A DNA stretch of 42,505 nt from Bacteroidales bacterium. Its GTDB lineage: Bacteria > Bacteroidota > Bacteroidia > Bacteroidales > WCHB1-69. The translations under genes were made by a program, and so were the position numbers. The notes below the pieces were generated by a model, which did not search any database, was not told where the DNA came from, and saw nothing but the letters and a program-made list of their open reading frames with translations. Where the stretch lies: the NCBI GenBank assembly GCA_031272025.1, contig JAISUP010000045.1:1-42505 (forward strand), written 5' to 3'. Of this stretch, positions 35,101-42,505 are shown in pieces. The number at the start of each line of letters is the position of its first letter. Position 1 is the first letter of the stretch.

Positions 35101-36997
35101 TTCGGCTATCGCGCGGAAAGCGTGGGCGATAAAACTATCCTCCTCTCCAAATTTAATAGACCGCCCGCGCAATTTGACCGCCAAAGTTGATATGCAAAGT
35201 CGTAATCACGTGATATTAAATTGGAAAGAACCCACAGACTATGGATCCCATACTCTTGATTTTTACAATATTTATAGAAACGACAGTTTGATAGCCATGA
35301 TAGACCGTTACGATCACGGGAGCACTTTTACCGACAACAACGCGCCGGTAGGCAAAAATATATACACCGTTTCAGCCCTTTTCGATTACGTGAATAATAA
35401 CAATTACATAGAATCGGGTAAGACCAATGAGGCAACAGTTATGATTGTAGATAATTACACTTTGCCGTTTTCCGAGACCTTTGAAAGCGCCAACTATGAA
35501 TCAAACTTTTGGGTAGCCGATTTTGGCGCGACCAACGCGTGGACGCTAATGCGCTACACTGCATTTAACGGTATCTACTCCGCTACTTTCGCTTGCGAGG
35601 GCAATCAACAACCCTATAATCTGTCGCTCACGAGCAAACCGTTTAACGCGACAGGGCATAACAAAGTGATTCTTGCCTACGAATTTATCGTTGCCGCACA
35701 AGAGGGTGCCATGTTTGCCGGAATAAAAGATACCATTCATGTAGAAATTGGAGTCAATGGAGTTTGGGAAAAAGTTAATTCATTGATTATAAATAAAATA
35801 TATGGATGGACACCGGTTACAATAGATATTTCGGAATTTGCCGCGAATGAAATTTTCCAAGTGCGGTTTCGTGCAGTTTCGGGTGCGAACCGCACACTAT
35901 TTCAATACCGGATTGACGATTTTGGGCTTGATTTCGAATCTTCACCCGCTCCATCGAACGTGTTGGCATATAAATACGAAGGGGAGCAGAATGTGAACCT
36001 GCTTTATAAAGACTCGTATGGTTCTTATGGCTTATCTTACACCAACGGGAGATTTGACAACGCGGTAGGCAACGAGGGTAATTCAATTATCGTGGTCAAT
36101 CGCTACACTTCTCGCGAACTCAAACCCATGACAGGAAAATACATGACTTCTGTCTCGGCGTTTCTCTATTCCGACTATCTCGGCACCGTCCCTTCGGAAT
36201 TTAAAATTGCCGTTTTTAAGAAAAATGGAAATACATACGACAGGATTGCCCAAGAGCCCATTGAAAAATGGAACGGGCACGAATGGAATAACTTCCCGCT
36301 TTCGCATCCCTTGCAAATTCTGGGAAACGAAGATTTATTGGTTGGCATAGAACAGGTTAGTGGTGACTATTACAATCGCCCCTTCGCGATGGATTTTCGT
36401 GCGGAGATAAATCCAAATGGCAATCTCTTTTCAGAGAATTTTGGAAACACTTGGGAACATGCCGATGACTACAACACAGCAGACGGCTCTATGACTTTTG
36501 ATGGACATTGGGGTATTACCGCCAACTTCCGAGACGAACCAACGGCAGCAAACCCCGATGCCGATTTGTATGACGTGTTTTATATCATTCATCGCGACAA
36601 CACCATACTCGATTCGCTTTATTATAGTAAAGAAACTTTTGTAGATACTACTGCTACTAACAACAACTGTTATAGTATTCAGGTATTTCGTTCTCGCGGC
36701 GGCATGTCCCCGGTTTCGGAAACATCTTGTGTGCAAATTATCAATACTATAAAAAACAATACATTACAAACATTTAGAATTTACCCAAATCCCGCGAAAA
36801 ATGAATTGAAAATTGAAAATGGAGATTGGAAGTCAGGCGAGATGATAAAAATTTACGACCTCATGGGCAAATGTCTGCAATCTACAATTGTCAATCTGCA
36901 ATCATCACTCCAAAGCATTGATATTAGTTCATTGCCCTCGGGCATGTACTTGGTAAAAGTGGGCGGCAATGTAGTGAAGATAGTGGTTAGTAATTAG
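32117..36997 (+). CDS. BspA-like leucine-rich-repeat surface protein with T9SS tail
   Basis: This 1626-aa protein starts with a signal peptide (KNVCFFLFAVLFSFNTTAQ). Residues about 140-600 hold BspA/LRR_5-type repeats (IGDQAFMSCLKLAGIALPDNL and many like it). Residues about 655-1000 have units like NAVSPNGRYIGGTASG and VWRDGKWYSLGLG, resembling HAF-type or beta-propeller repeats. A fibronectin type III domain starts near 1011 and a choice-of-anchor-J/adhesin domain (LPFSETFESANYESNFW) near 1114. A T9SS type A domain (IYPNPAKNELKIEN ... IYDLMGKCLQ) begins near 1554. BspA-type LRR proteins of oral Bacteroidota bind host matrix; a binding role here is inferred. The upstream start at 32078 is rejected. 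Confidence 0.92.
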   Translation: MKNVCFFLFAVLFSFNTTAQISVTSTAGGLQSALILQQSDLSIVTHLTITGTIDASDFRFIRDQLPNLQTLDLSTVIVAAYTGTGGTKCNQTLGTNGADILDTYNAGEIPEMAFYKRWVTGSAQNPTYPDVSMPSLTSLTLPANATAVGDWAFAKTGISTIVFPEGILTIGANVVAQCANLQIVNFPSTLTSIGGNSSFFVGCPQLSSVTFAEPASIAILPNRMFYSQNGTDFNLPLLLSVTVPSSVTDIGTAFENFIGNAIECNTNNTVYESINGFLFKKADGSFAASPKGITSYTVPVTMTEIPEGMFKNSNITSIIVQSPLTKIGKEAFMNTPITSFNFPNTLVKIGERAFGGSAITTISFTDHASLDTLGSHIFANCQNLSTANLSGLKKLGNQMFQSCSNLENVTLSQSLTEIPYQAFSGCSNLQFVSLPNAIQHIGDQAFMSCLKLAGIALPDNLVSLGYGAFQNDTLISALHLPATFTTLTNSDTYGGHAFTSLFAHITVDAANPKFCAENGMLFSKSKKTLYAVPLSRTRAEVNIPEGVDTIFNQAFRPTAANNVTRKIVLPSTLKRIENYGLYGAANVDTLHVRAEIPPVIVNTTNSLNNRWGYNETLKVIVPYGTKTTYTTTPGWAFFYHNDNVVSGSIDSYIEENPLNALIDLGLGYGNAVSPNGRYIGGTASGQGFIYDFETGKTNFLPNSSEISDINDFAYATGEFLDTNYPLGGNPYSSNAGVWRDGKWYSLGLGRYGQTTQSTEGRPSAYAIDAAGNAYGMTYQRGSAANVVPFKWAYNAINDDYTTDTMVYASPSLQNEQGGRIQDVSSDGTIAGGWFANTRMTNGAWFSIIWTSPQDYKWYPAVTYFGCKGVSPNGRYVTVSVEENRAAVYDFQYDTLIVFGPEKSRASAVSDNGFVVGMANRNTSNPDAGTQVFIWNEKMGFMYLRDFLDAFAPNLAMPAVDPNFPNVFDFSKTTEIIDVVNSISADGLTITGWSGYSAIARKAWAIKLSSSPNLIDRPRNLTAKVDMQSRNHVILNWKEPTDYGSHTLDFYNIYRNDSLIAMIDRYDHGSTFTDNNAPVGKNIYTVSALFDYVNNNNYIESGKTNEATVMIVDNYTLPFSETFESANYESNFWVADFGATNAWTLMRYTAFNGIYSATFACEGNQQPYNLSLTSKPFNATGHNKVILAYEFIVAAQEGAMFAGIKDTIHVEIGVNGVWEKVNSLIINKIYGWTPVTIDISEFAANEIFQVRFRAVSGANRTLFQYRIDDFGLDFESSPAPSNVLAYKYEGEQNVNLLYKDSYGSYGLSYTNGRFDNAVGNEGNSIIVVNRYTSRELKPMTGKYMTSVSAFLYSDYLGTVPSEFKIAVFKKNGNTYDRIAQEPIEKWNGHEWNNFPLSHPLQILGNEDLLVGIEQVSGDYYNRPFAMDFRAEINPNGNLFSENFGNTWEHADDYNTADGSMTFDGHWGITANFRDEPTAANPDADLYDVFYIIHRDNTILDSLYYSKETFVDTTATNNNCYSIQVFRSRGGMSPVSETSCVQIINTIKNNTLQTFRIYPNPAKNELKIENGDWKSGEMIKIYDLMGKCLQSTIVNLQSSLQSIDISSLPSGMYLVKVGGNVVKIVVSN

Positions 36998-37066
36998 TGT
37001 CCGTCCATAACGCATTTCTACCAACCATAATACATATCAATAGAAAAAGAATAACCTCCCAAAAAA

Positions 37067-37078
37067 TTCCCGCGGGAA
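37067..37078. terminator. Possible terminator palindrome between convergent genes
   Basis: TTCCCGCGGGAA is a perfect 12-nt palindrome in the 116-nt gap between the LRR gene and the DUF422 gene. It is preceded by an A6 run on the plus strand, giving U-rich RNA on the minus strand. There is no loop apart from its centre, so it is a weak candidate. Confidence 0.35.
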
Positions 37079-37113
37079 ATTCACAAATTGATTCGTTTAT
37101 TTATGAACAACGC

Positions 37114-38064
37114 CTAATGTTCATACCTCGCTTTATGACTGCCATAGTAAATAAACAGAACGATTGCCGTTTGTAATAAGGTAATGCCAATTTGCAACGG
37201 TAAAATTTCCCAATATTGCCCAATCAAAGTAAAAAAGATATTGACAACATGAAAGCCGATGAGCATCACAAATATCAAATAATCTGTTTTCGCATCGAGT
37301 GGTTTGGTATATTTTCTGCCGAAGATAAAGAGTAAAACAAGCGGGATAATAAACCAAACGGCAAGCATAATCCATTCTGTAACACCACCCTTATCAAACA
37401 TAGGTCCTAACCATAACAAAAATGCGGATAATGGCGAAACCATTACCAACAAAGCCGACAAAAGGCAAACGGGAGGATAGAGATAGCCAATCAATGTTTT
37501 ATTTTTTGCCTTCTCGAACCATTTTCTACCAAGGAGAATACAAGCTGACGAATACCCGCAAAGCAACACCCAACCGGGGAAGTTATAGACAGTAACGTTC
37601 AAAATGTTTGCATGGCTGGGATCAAAGAACCAACTCCAACGCCCAATTCCGGTTGCACATTCCGCGGTTTCGTGCACTTGTCTCACCGCGAGCGGGTCAA
37701 GCGTGAAGTCGAACAGCATGCCCATAAAACCAACAAAAAACGGGATTGCCCAAAGCGGCGTTCTCGTGTGTTGGATAAGCCGAATAGAGGTATAAACCAC
37801 TAAATACTCAACCAATGGTACGGTAATAGGAACATTAAAAATCATCACGATAGAGCGTCCGAAACCGTACCACCCCATCACGCCCGCCAAGTTTTCATAA
37901 ATGGCTGCATAACAAAAGATAAAGCACACACACTCCAAAATAATGCTTTTGGGATTTTTTTCGTTTTTGAGCACGAAAAACAGCCAAAGCAACCCTGCAA
38001 ACAAGACTAACAAGTCTTGTATAACCCACGAAGGGATAAATGTAAACCAATTTAAATTTTCCAT
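37114..38064 (-). CDS. Carotenoid biosynthesis-like membrane protein (DUF422)
   Basis: This 316-aa protein has about eight hydrophobic helices. The central motif FDFTLDPLAVRQVHE...GRWSWFF and then VYNFPGWVLLCGYSS matches the DUF422 pattern (LDPxA, W-x-W, N-x-x-GW) of CruF-type carotenoid hydratase-related proteins. A catalytic role in carotenoid synthesis is uncertain since no other carotenoid gene is nearby. It begins 24 nt after the folC stop and probably shares its transcript. Confidence 0.78.
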   Translation of the reverse strand: MENLNWFTFIPSWVIQDLLVLFAGLLWLFFVLKNEKNPKSIILECVCFIFCYAAIYENLAGVMGWYGFGRSIVMIFNVPITVPLVEYLVVYTSIRLIQHTRTPLWAIPFFVGFMGMLFDFTLDPLAVRQVHETAECATGIGRWSWFFDPSHANILNVTVYNFPGWVLLCGYSSACILLGRKWFEKAKNKTLIGYLYPPVCLLSALLVMVSPLSAFLLWLGPMFDKGGVTEWIMLAVWFIIPLVLLFIFGRKYTKPLDAKTDYLIFVMLIGFHVVNIFFTLIGQYWEILPLQIGITLLQTAIVLFIYYGSHKARYEH

Positions 38065-38088
38065 ATTCTTAAATTTTAATTGTAAATA

Positions 38089-39336
38089 TCAAATCAAACC
38101 GTGCGAACAAGCGATGAGTGCCTCCCCTACCACGAAACAACTGCCCCCGATAAAGACCATTTCTCCCGTTCCGGCTTCTTGTAAAGCTTGTTGACAGGCA
38201 TGGGCTACACTACCCGACAAGGTCGTGTGCAAATGATATGCCTGCATTCGTCCGGACAGGATTTCCGGCGACAAAGCACGCTCTATGTCTGCCCGACATA
38301 AATAATACGTAACCCTATCGCGAGGCAAAAGCGGGATAATCGTATCTAAATCTTTATCATTAACCACCCCAAAAACAAAATGCAAATGAGTATAAGACAT
38401 GGTTGCTAATTGAGCGGTAATCCATTCAAAAGCCCCTGCATTATGCCCTACATCGCAAATAACCAACGGGTTATTTCGCAATATTTGCCAACGACCTTGC
38501 AAGTGGGTGTTTTTATAAATATTGATGATGGATTTTTTTATATCTTCTTTTGTATGAGAATAGCGAGAAGAAAGAACCTCTAACCCTTTGACAAAGGTAG
38601 CAATATTTTCCTGTTGAAAATTGCCGGGTAAAAGATTTTTCATTTCCCCATCAAGGGCATCGGCAAGATAAAGAGGTGCCCCTTGCTTTCGGGCGATATC
38701 GTTGAATATTTGCCATGTTTCGGACTGATATTTACCTATCACCACCGGTACGCCCTGCTTTATAATTCCTGCTTTTTCTCTCGCTATGTCAGACAAAGTA
38801 TTGCCAAGCAAAGAAACATGGTCTAACGAGATGTGAGTAATCACCGAAAGTAAAGGCGTTATAATATTGGTAGAGTCTAACCTGCCTCCAAGTCCGGTTT
38901 CTATCACCGCGATATCCACGTTTTGTCGAGCAAAATAGTCGAAAGCAAGTATCGTGGTCATTTCAAAAAAAGAAGGTGCTATTTCCTTAGAAATCCACAC
39001 GTGCTCATATTTTTTGAAAAAATGCAACACGGCATCTTCTGAAATAGGAATCCCGTTAATTTTAACTCGCTCGTTAAAATGTACCAGATGCGGCGAGGTA
39101 TAAAGCCCTGTTTTATATCCTTTTTCTTGAAAAAAAGAGGCAAATAAGTGTGCCACTGACCCTTTTCCGTTGGTACCTGCTACATGTACGGATGCCCATT
39201 TTTTTTCGGGATGCCCCGTAAGGGCGGCAAGTGCCTCTATATTTTCCAGACCTTCTTTGTATGCCCGGCTACCTATCCGGTGATACATGGGATATGCCTG
39301 AAATATTTTGCTCAAAAGTGAGGAATAGTTATCCAT
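38089..39336 (-). CDS. folC: Bifunctional folylpolyglutamate/dihydrofolate synthase
   Basis: This 415-aa Mur-ligase-family enzyme adds glutamate to dihydropteroate and folates. The ATP-binding loop [11 protein letters not shown] is at residues 51-61. Further landmarks are [43 protein letters not shown] and [12 protein letters not shown]. It overlaps purC by 8 nt (ATGGATAA), indicating translational coupling. Placing purC and folC together links purine synthesis, which uses formyl-folate, with folate retention. Confidence 0.96.
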   Translation of the reverse strand: MDNYSSLLSKIFQAYPMYHRIGSRAYKEGLENIEALAALTGHPEKKWASVHVAGTNGKGSVAHLFASFFQEKGYKTGLYTSPHLVHFNERVKINGIPISEDAVLHFFKKYEHVWISKEIAPSFFEMTTILAFDYFARQNVDIAVIETGLGGRLDSTNIITPLLSVITHISLDHVSLLGNTLSDIAREKAGIIKQGVPVVIGKYQSETWQIFNDIARKQGAPLYLADALDGEMKNLLPGNFQQENIATFVKGLEVLSSRYSHTKEDIKKSIINIYKNTHLQGRWQILRNNPLVICDVGHNAGAFEWITAQLATMSYTHLHFVFGVVNDKDLDTIIPLLPRDRVTYYLCRADIERALSPEILSGRMQAYHLHTTLSGSVAHACQQALQEAGTGEMVFIGGSCFVVGEALIACSHGLI

Positions 39337-40273
39337 TCAAATAATGTATCACGTTGTTTTCCACACGTGTTTTCACGTCTCGCGTATCCGCGGGGACAAA
39401 ATTTTGCCCCGTGAGATGTTCGTATAGTTCAATATAACGGTCGGCAATCGCCTGCACGACCGTATCAGTCATGAGCGGCATTTGCTGACCGGGGAGTCCT
39501 TGAAATCCATTAGACAAGAGCCATTCTCGGACAAACTCTTTCGACAATTGCCGCTGCTTTTCGCCTCGCTCAAAGCGTTGTTCGTATTCTTCGGCATAAA
39601 AATAACGCGAAGAATCCGGCGTGTGGATTTCATCAATAAGATATATCGTATCTTGATAAGTACCAAATTCATATTTGGTATCTACTAAAATAAGCCCGCG
39701 TTGGGCGGCAATTTCAGTACCTCTTTGAAAAAGAGACAACGCGTAGTTTTCCATTTGTTCGTAATCGGTTTCCGACACTAAACCGCGATGGATAATTTCT
39801 GCTTTCGAGATATTTTCGTCATGCAACCCATGCTCGGCTTTGGTGGTAGGAGTAAGGATAGGCTGCGCGAACCGCTGATTTTCACGCATGCCGTCAGGAA
39901 GTCGTATGCCACAGATTTCGCGTTGTCCACTTTGATAGGCTCGCCATGCACTACCACACAAATAGTCGCGCACGATCATCTCCACGGGAAATCCTTTACA
40001 AGCACGACCTATCATCACGACAGGGTCGGGAACCGACAACTTCCAATTCGGGCACACATCGCTCGTGCTATCCAAGAAAAAAGAGGCTATTTGATTTAAT
40101 ATTTGCCCTTTGTATGGAATCCCACGCGGTAGGATCACGTCAAACGCCGAGATACGGTCAGTAGATACCATCACCAACAAATCCCCGTCAAGAGTATATA
40201 CATCGCGCACTTTTCCCCGATAACGCTTTTGTGAACGAGAAAATAGATAATTCGTTTCTAACAATGTTTTCAT
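39329..40273 (-). CDS. purC: SAICAR synthase (phosphoribosylaminoimidazole-succinocarboxamide synthase)
   Basis: This 314-aa enzyme joins aspartate to CAIR in purine synthesis. Visible features are [39 protein letters not shown], a segment with [18 protein letters not shown], and [11 protein letters not shown], equivalent to the family signature. The length fits the longer single-domain form. The ATG at 40273 lies 21 nt after the -7 element. First gene of the purC-folC-DUF422 unit. Confidence 0.97.
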   Translation of the reverse strand: MKTLLETNYLFSRSQKRYRGKVRDVYTLDGDLLVMVSTDRISAFDVILPRGIPYKGQILNQIASFFLDSTSDVCPNWKLSVPDPVVMIGRACKGFPVEMIVRDYLCGSAWRAYQSGQREICGIRLPDGMRENQRFAQPILTPTTKAEHGLHDENISKAEIIHRGLVSETDYEQMENYALSLFQRGTEIAAQRGLILVDTKYEFGTYQDTIYLIDEIHTPDSSRYFYAEEYEQRFERGEKQRQLSKEFVREWLLSNGFQGLPGQQMPLMTDTVVQAIADRYIELYEHLTGQNFVPADTRDVKTRVENNVIHYLNG

Positions 40274-40293
40274 GCCAACAAAAATTTAACTTG

Positions 40294-40301
40294 CAAAGAT
40301 A
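40294..40301 (-). promoter_or_regulatory. purC: -7 element of purC
   Basis: Minus-strand TATCTTTG lies 21 nt before the purC start. A loosely matching TGTG partner (CACA at 40323-40326 on the plus strand) is 21 nt upstream. It is divergent from the plus-strand element at 40372-40379. Confidence 0.6.
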
Positions 40302-40371
40302 GCATAAAATTTTTGGATTATACACAACAAAAAAAAAATTGCAAAAAGTGCCATATATAAAAAAAAAGTAG

Positions 40372-40379
40372 TATTTTTG
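40372..40379 (+). promoter_or_regulatory. Candidate -7 element reading toward the repeat region
   Basis: TATTTTTG matches TAnnTTTG and points toward the dinucleotide tract and the GLUG gene, whose start is 478 nt downstream. It could give the GLUG mRNA a long leader or serve the short frame at 40408-40596. The -33 partner is poor. Confidence 0.38.
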
Positions 40380-40407
40380 CACCGTTTTTTCATAAATAAA
40401 GTTTGAA

Positions 40408-40596
<189 letters not shown>

Positions 40597-40690
40597 CGGC
40601 TCGAAAAACTCGAGACCTCTCGTGCTTCGGGCGCGAAATTTTACCGGTTCTTCTCAATGCTTGTCCCTCATGGATAGTTTGACCGCGTAT

Positions 40691-40782
40691 TATCCCGTCA
40701 TGGCTTGCTTGTCCCGCTTGTCCCGATATTATCCCGTCATGGCTTGTTTGTCCCGCTTGTCCCGATGTTATCCCGTCATGGC
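40691..40782. repeat. 39-bp tandem repeat, about 2.4 copies
   Basis: Units start at 40691, 40730 and 40769 (TATCCCGTCATGGC...), 39 nt apart. The first two are complete with only a few differences and the third is partial. Each full unit contains a nested 9-mer TTGTCCCG(C/A) pair. Because 39 is divisible by three, both strands stay open across the array; on the minus strand the unit translates to GQAGQTSHDGIIS-like 13-mers. Confidence 0.9.
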
Positions 40783-40798
40783 GGGCGCGACCCGCCAT
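40778..40798. repeat. 8-bp stem palindrome ending the tandem repeat
   Basis: ATGGCGGG at 40778-40785 pairs with CCCGCCAT at 40791-40798 around CGCGA. The preceding CCCGTC and following CTCC resemble dispersed GTCATGGCGGG...CCCGCCAT REP-like elements that I recall from several genomes. It is also a possible hairpin in the leader of the GLUG gene. Confidence 0.6.
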
Positions 40799-40857
40799 CT
40801 CCTACATAAAAGACAGATTTTTAACATTTAATATAATCATTTAATTTTTTATTTATC

Positions 40858-42505
40858 ATGAGAAAGAAAAAATTTTTTACAAAAGCACGAATCGCGGTGA
40901 TACTTGTCGCGGCTATCACTTTTTGGGGAAATATCAAGGCGCAATCGCCGCCCCCCGATACCATTAAAACCCCAACAGAATTAGCCAGTATTAGTTCGTC
41001 CGGAAAGTACGTTCTGGGAAATGATATCGACCTGACCGGCGTGAGTTGGACACCTATCACTACCTTTTCCGGAACCTTAGATGGCAATGGTTACGCGATT
41101 AAAAACTTAACTTTGAATTATACCTCGATCAACGTTGTGAACTATGGAGGCTTATTTATTACCTTGTCCACCTGTAACGTGAAAAATGTGGTATTAGAAG
41201 ATGTTAATATTAAGGTTACAAACCAAGGTAGTGGTAACTTAGCCGTCCTTTACTTTGGGGCATTGGCAAGTAAAGCGAACCTCAGTGCCAACATTACCCA
41301 TTGCTCTGTTAGCGGCAATATTGAAGTTATCGGTAATGGAAAGACAGGTTATCAGCATTTGCATTACGTGGGCGGCTTGATAGGAAACGCGACTTCAGAT
41401 GGTCCAGGAACGGGTGTTGCTATAATAGACCAATGTTTTTCTACGGCATCTATCCAAGTTAGCAACTGCGATGGAGTACAGGTGGGTGGCTTGATAGGTA
41501 TAGCGCAAGGGGGGGCTATAATATCCAAATGTTATGCCGTTAGCGATATTGAGTTAAAAGATATTACAGCTTATCCTAATACTACTAGCCCTGCTTGGGG
41601 AACTTACATGGGTGGTTTGATAGGAATGACACAATTGGGGGGAAATGCAGAAACCACAATTAGCGAATGTTATGCCGCGGGAACTTTGAAAACCTCGGGT
41701 ACCATAGAATGTCCTTCTTTTGGCGGCTTGATAGGATACGACTATGCTAGGACAACTCCTGTTAACAACTATACTACTACAACATGGCATGCGAAAGTAG
41801 AAAATTGTTATTACGATGAACCTAAGGCAAGTACATACATAAGTGGCGGTATCCCGAATATTGTAGGGTGGCCCACGAATTTGGGGCAAGATTTTCCTCT
41901 TTTAGCAGCCCAGACCAATACTCCCGCTCAAACCACCGCGAACATGAAACAGGAATCTACTTTCACGGGTTGGAATTTTACTCCCGTGTCAGGACATTGG
42001 TCAATAGATGCCGGTGGTGTCATCAACGACGGCTACCCCGTGCTGCAAGCCTTTTATTCTAACTCGGCTGATTTGCTTGAACGAACCATGTACGTGTTCG
42101 ATACCGTGGATGTGCACATTACCGATGGAAACTATCCCGTGAAAATATACTATTCGGTAGAAGACCCGAATAATCCCGGTACTTGGATAAGCCCTGCGGT
42201 GGCTAATTTTCCATACCCCATAGAAATCACGAGCGGCTACATAGCAAGAATACGTACTACCAAAGTTGGAACTTTTAACTTCCGGCTCGACTCTATCGTG
42301 GATGCCGTGATTACCGTGCATCCCCCTCAGGTAATTGAAACATTGACTGTATTGCCCCGCCCGATAGCATGGGTATCGCACACGGACATCAAACCACAAT
42401 CCTACACGGGCAACCCCATTTGTCCCATAGTTACGCTCATCGACAGCACGGTAGACCCGCCCTACACTTTGATAGAAAATACGGATTACACGGTATCGTG
42501 TGCCA
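40858..42505 (+). CDS. GLUG-repeat surface protein, 5' part (runs off window)
   Basis: The ATG at 40858 opens 549 codons with no stop before the window end. A signal peptide (RKKKFFTKARIAVILVAAIT, then FWGNIKAQ) is followed by TPTELASISSSGKYVLGNDIDL. At least five GLUG-type units follow, with cores such as HYVGGLIGN, VGGLIGIAQ, MGGLIGMTQ and FGGLIGYD, each followed by a CYA/CFS turn. A segment of the kind that separates GLUG repeats from a fibronectin-like region follows. GLUG repeats occur in adhesins and secreted Bacteroidota proteins. A T9SS tail is expected but lies outside the window. Confidence 0.82.
   Translation, partial: MRKKKFFTKARIAVILVAAITFWGNIKAQSPPPDTIKTPTELASISSSGKYVLGNDIDLTGVSWTPITTFSGTLDGNGYAIKNLTLNYTSINVVNYGGLFITLSTCNVKNVVLEDVNIKVTNQGSGNLAVLYFGALASKANLSANITHCSVSGNIEVIGNGKTGYQHLHYVGGLIGNATSDGPGTGVAIIDQCFSTASIQVSNCDGVQVGGLIGIAQGGAIISKCYAVSDIELKDITAYPNTTSPAWGTYMGGLIGMTQLGGNAETTISECYAAGTLKTSGTIECPSFGGLIGYDYARTTPVNNYTTTTWHAKVENCYYDEPKASTYISGGIPNIVGWPTNLGQDFPLLAAQTNTPAQTTANMKQESTFTGWNFTPVSGHWSIDAGGVINDGYPVLQAFYSNSADLLERTMYVFDTVDVHITDGNYPVKIYYSVEDPNNPGTWISPAVANFPYPIEITSGYIARIRTTKVGTFNFRLDSIVDAVITVHPPQVIETLTVLPRPIAWVSHTDIKPQSYTGNPICPIVTLIDSTVDPPYTLIENTDYTVSCA

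Noticed and set aside
41554-42399. Minus-strand frames across the GLUG gene
   Set aside because: The plus strand carries a continuous, repeat-structured, signal-peptide-bearing frame over the same DNA.

Overview
The window looks like a chromosomal segment from a member of the Bacteroidota, most likely order Bacteroidales. Four things point there: promoters with the Bacteroidota -7 element TAnnTTTG (several with TTTG about 19-21 nt upstream), few Shine-Dalgarno sequences, surface proteins ending in type IX secretion (T9SS) C-terminal domains, and lineage-typical pairs such as rpoC followed by a DUF3467 gene and HU followed by a 29-aa mS38/COX24-like peptide and RNase G. I cannot name the genus.

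Layout. Positions 1-3.9 kb are accessory. They hold the 5' end of an IS1634-like transposase, a secreted-protein gene whose signal peptide is out of frame with its body, a DUF4143 AAA ATPase under its own promoter, and a decayed transposase 3' end. From 3.96 to 7.67 kb a plus-strand unit carries a tandem universal stress protein, a long-form urocanate hydratase and a lipoprotein. From 15.76 down to 7.68 kb the minus strand carries an M6-like T9SS metalloprotease followed by MlaE and MlaF (lipid transport), then MutS and a YitT-type membrane protein. From 15.9 to 22.5 kb the plus strand carries AMP nucleosidase, DNA polymerase III delta, rpoC (without rpoB beside it) and the DUF3467 protein, closed by a bidirectional terminator. 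From 25.1 down to 22.5 kb the minus strand carries HU, the mS38-like peptide, RNase G and RecX.

From 25.4 to 27.6 kb are a DoxX-family protein with a thioredoxin-like tail and a polytopic membrane protein. From 30.05 down to 27.66 kb are pyruvate kinase and an outer-membrane barrel protein. A divergent DUF4625 lipoprotein, a Cof-type HAD phosphatase and a solitary bL28 gene with a clear terminator follow. From 32.1 to 37.0 kb is a 1626-aa BspA-like leucine-rich-repeat surface protein with a T9SS tail. From 40.27 down to 37.1 kb is a purC-folC-DUF422 unit. The last 2 kb hold a 39-nt dinucleotide tract, a 39-bp tandem repeat with a palindrome, and the 5' part of a GLUG-repeat surface protein that runs off the window.

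Most of the window is housekeeping. The most interesting signals are the repeat-rich leader of the GLUG protein, the homopolymer frameshift near 1.33 kb, the 18-bp direct repeat that brackets the promoter and start codon of the DUF4143 gene, and the separation of rpoC and rpmB from their usual neighbours. I saw no tRNA, rRNA, CRISPR array or recognisable defence island.
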